In this document: positions 5,749 to 6,111 of the stretch, in pieces
Layout: each line of letters opens with the position of its first letter
Numbering within the stretch: position 1 is the stretch's first letter
NCBI GenBank assembly: GCA_964637485.1
Contig: CAZWUU010000031.1
Span: 1 to 6,111, forward strand
DNA from: C7867-002 sp964637485
Lineage (GTDB): Bacteria; Patescibacteriota; Minisyncoccia; Phycocordibacterales; PALSA-1337
Length of the DNA stretch: 6,111 bases
Direction of reading: 5' to 3'
Position numbers and translations under genes: made by a program
Notes under the pieces: model-generated
Seen by the model: only the letters and a program-made list of their open reading frames with translations
Database searches by the model: none
What the model was told of the DNA's origin: nothing

Positions 5749-6111
5749 ATGAATCAGCGTTTCGCGCACCTGCATACTCACTCTCACTATTCTCTTCTTT
5801 CTGCTCTGCCGAAAATAGATGAGTTGGTAGAATGCGCCGAGCGCGACGGCATGAATGCATTGGCCCTGACAGATAACGGTAACCTATACGGCGCCATCGA
5901 CTTTTACAAAGCCTGCAAGAAGAAAAACATAAAACCGATTATTGGTGTCGATTTTTATGTAGCCACCAGAACCAGGAAGGACATGCAGGCAGGAATAGAT
6001 AACAGAAGATTTCGATTGGTCCTCCTGGCGCAGAATGAGATCGGATACAGAAATCTTATGAAACTGGTCACCAGATCACATCTGGAGGGTTTTTACTATA
6101 AGCCAAGAATA
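5749..6111 (+). CDS. dnaE: DNA polymerase III alpha subunit, N-terminal PHP domain (partial, runs off the right edge)
   Basis: The first 121 residues of the replicative polymerase subunit are visible; the full protein would be expected to exceed 1000 residues. The opening 'FAHLHTHSHYSLLSALPKI' (5-23), 'ALALTDNGNLYGAIDFYKAC' (37-56), 'IKPIIGVDFYVA' (61-72) and 'NLMKLVTRSHLEGFYYKPRI' (102-121) are diagnostic of the DnaE PHP domain and give the start without ambiguity. The polymerase palm, fingers and DNA-binding domains lie outside the window. Compared with typical active PHP domains, the HxH pair is kept (H9, H11), but the Asp of 'SLLDG' is Ser18, the His of 'TDHG' is Asn43 and the Glu of 'GxEFYV' is Asp68. 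Metal binding, and thus any PHP exonuclease activity, may be reduced or lost. The gene diverges from rnhB. Its promoter leaves no leader, so initiation on a leaderless mRNA is likely. Confidence 0.96.
   Translation, partial: MNQRFAHLHTHSHYSLLSALPKIDELVECAERDGMNALALTDNGNLYGAIDFYKACKKKNIKPIIGVDFYVATRTRKDMQAGIDNRRFRLVLLAQNEIGYRNLMKLVTRSHLEGFYYKPRI

Overview
The window looks like chromosomal DNA from a Candidate Phyla Radiation (Patescibacteria) bacterium, most likely Parcubacteria-like. The basis is protein style, not a database search. A run of prepilin genes carries ectodomains of a kind I recognise from CPR genomes: a LamG-type pilin, a very large pilin with carboxypeptidase-regulatory-like repeats, and a PilX-like protein with an 'ALQISEAGIDYYRWHL' stretch. 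Genes are tightly overlapped and recognisable Shine-Dalgarno sequences are scarce. TGA ends three genes at the expected protein lengths, so the SR1/Gracilibacteria recoding of UGA to glycine does not apply.

Layout. From 5688 leftwards on the minus strand runs a compact operon: rnhB (ribonuclease HII), a LamG-domain prepilin, a 598-residue multidomain prepilin, a PilW/GspJ-like prepilin and a PilX/GspK-like prepilin. The junctions are ATGA (4-base overlap), TAATG (1-base overlap), a 4-base gap and ATGA. After 32 bases comes the start of a further minus-strand gene for a single-pass membrane or anchored protein of unknown function, which has its own promoter and leaves the window at base 1. On the plus strand, dnaE (DNA polymerase III alpha) starts at 5749 and leaves at the right edge; only its PHP domain is visible. 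The 60-base gap between rnhB and dnaE holds two overlapping divergent promoters. No stretch over 300 bases lacks a gene, and I see no RNA gene, IS element or CRISPR array.

How the genes may work together. The four prepilins occur in the order H-I-J-K of type II secretion minor pseudopilins (equivalently FimU-PilV-PilW-PilX of type IV pili). As in GspK, the last one lacks the +5 glutamate. This suggests one co-translated pilus-tip or pseudopilus complex whose first two subunits carry large binding-type ectodomains, perhaps for attachment to a host cell or to polysaccharide. The assembly machinery (ATPase, platform protein, prepilin peptidase) is not in this window.

The most notable non-coding signal is that all three promoters I can identify place the -10 hexamer exactly 6 bases before a start codon. 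The transcript should then begin at or next to the start codon, meaning leaderless mRNAs. Downstream operon genes appear to rely on stop-start overlap rather than on Shine-Dalgarno sites.
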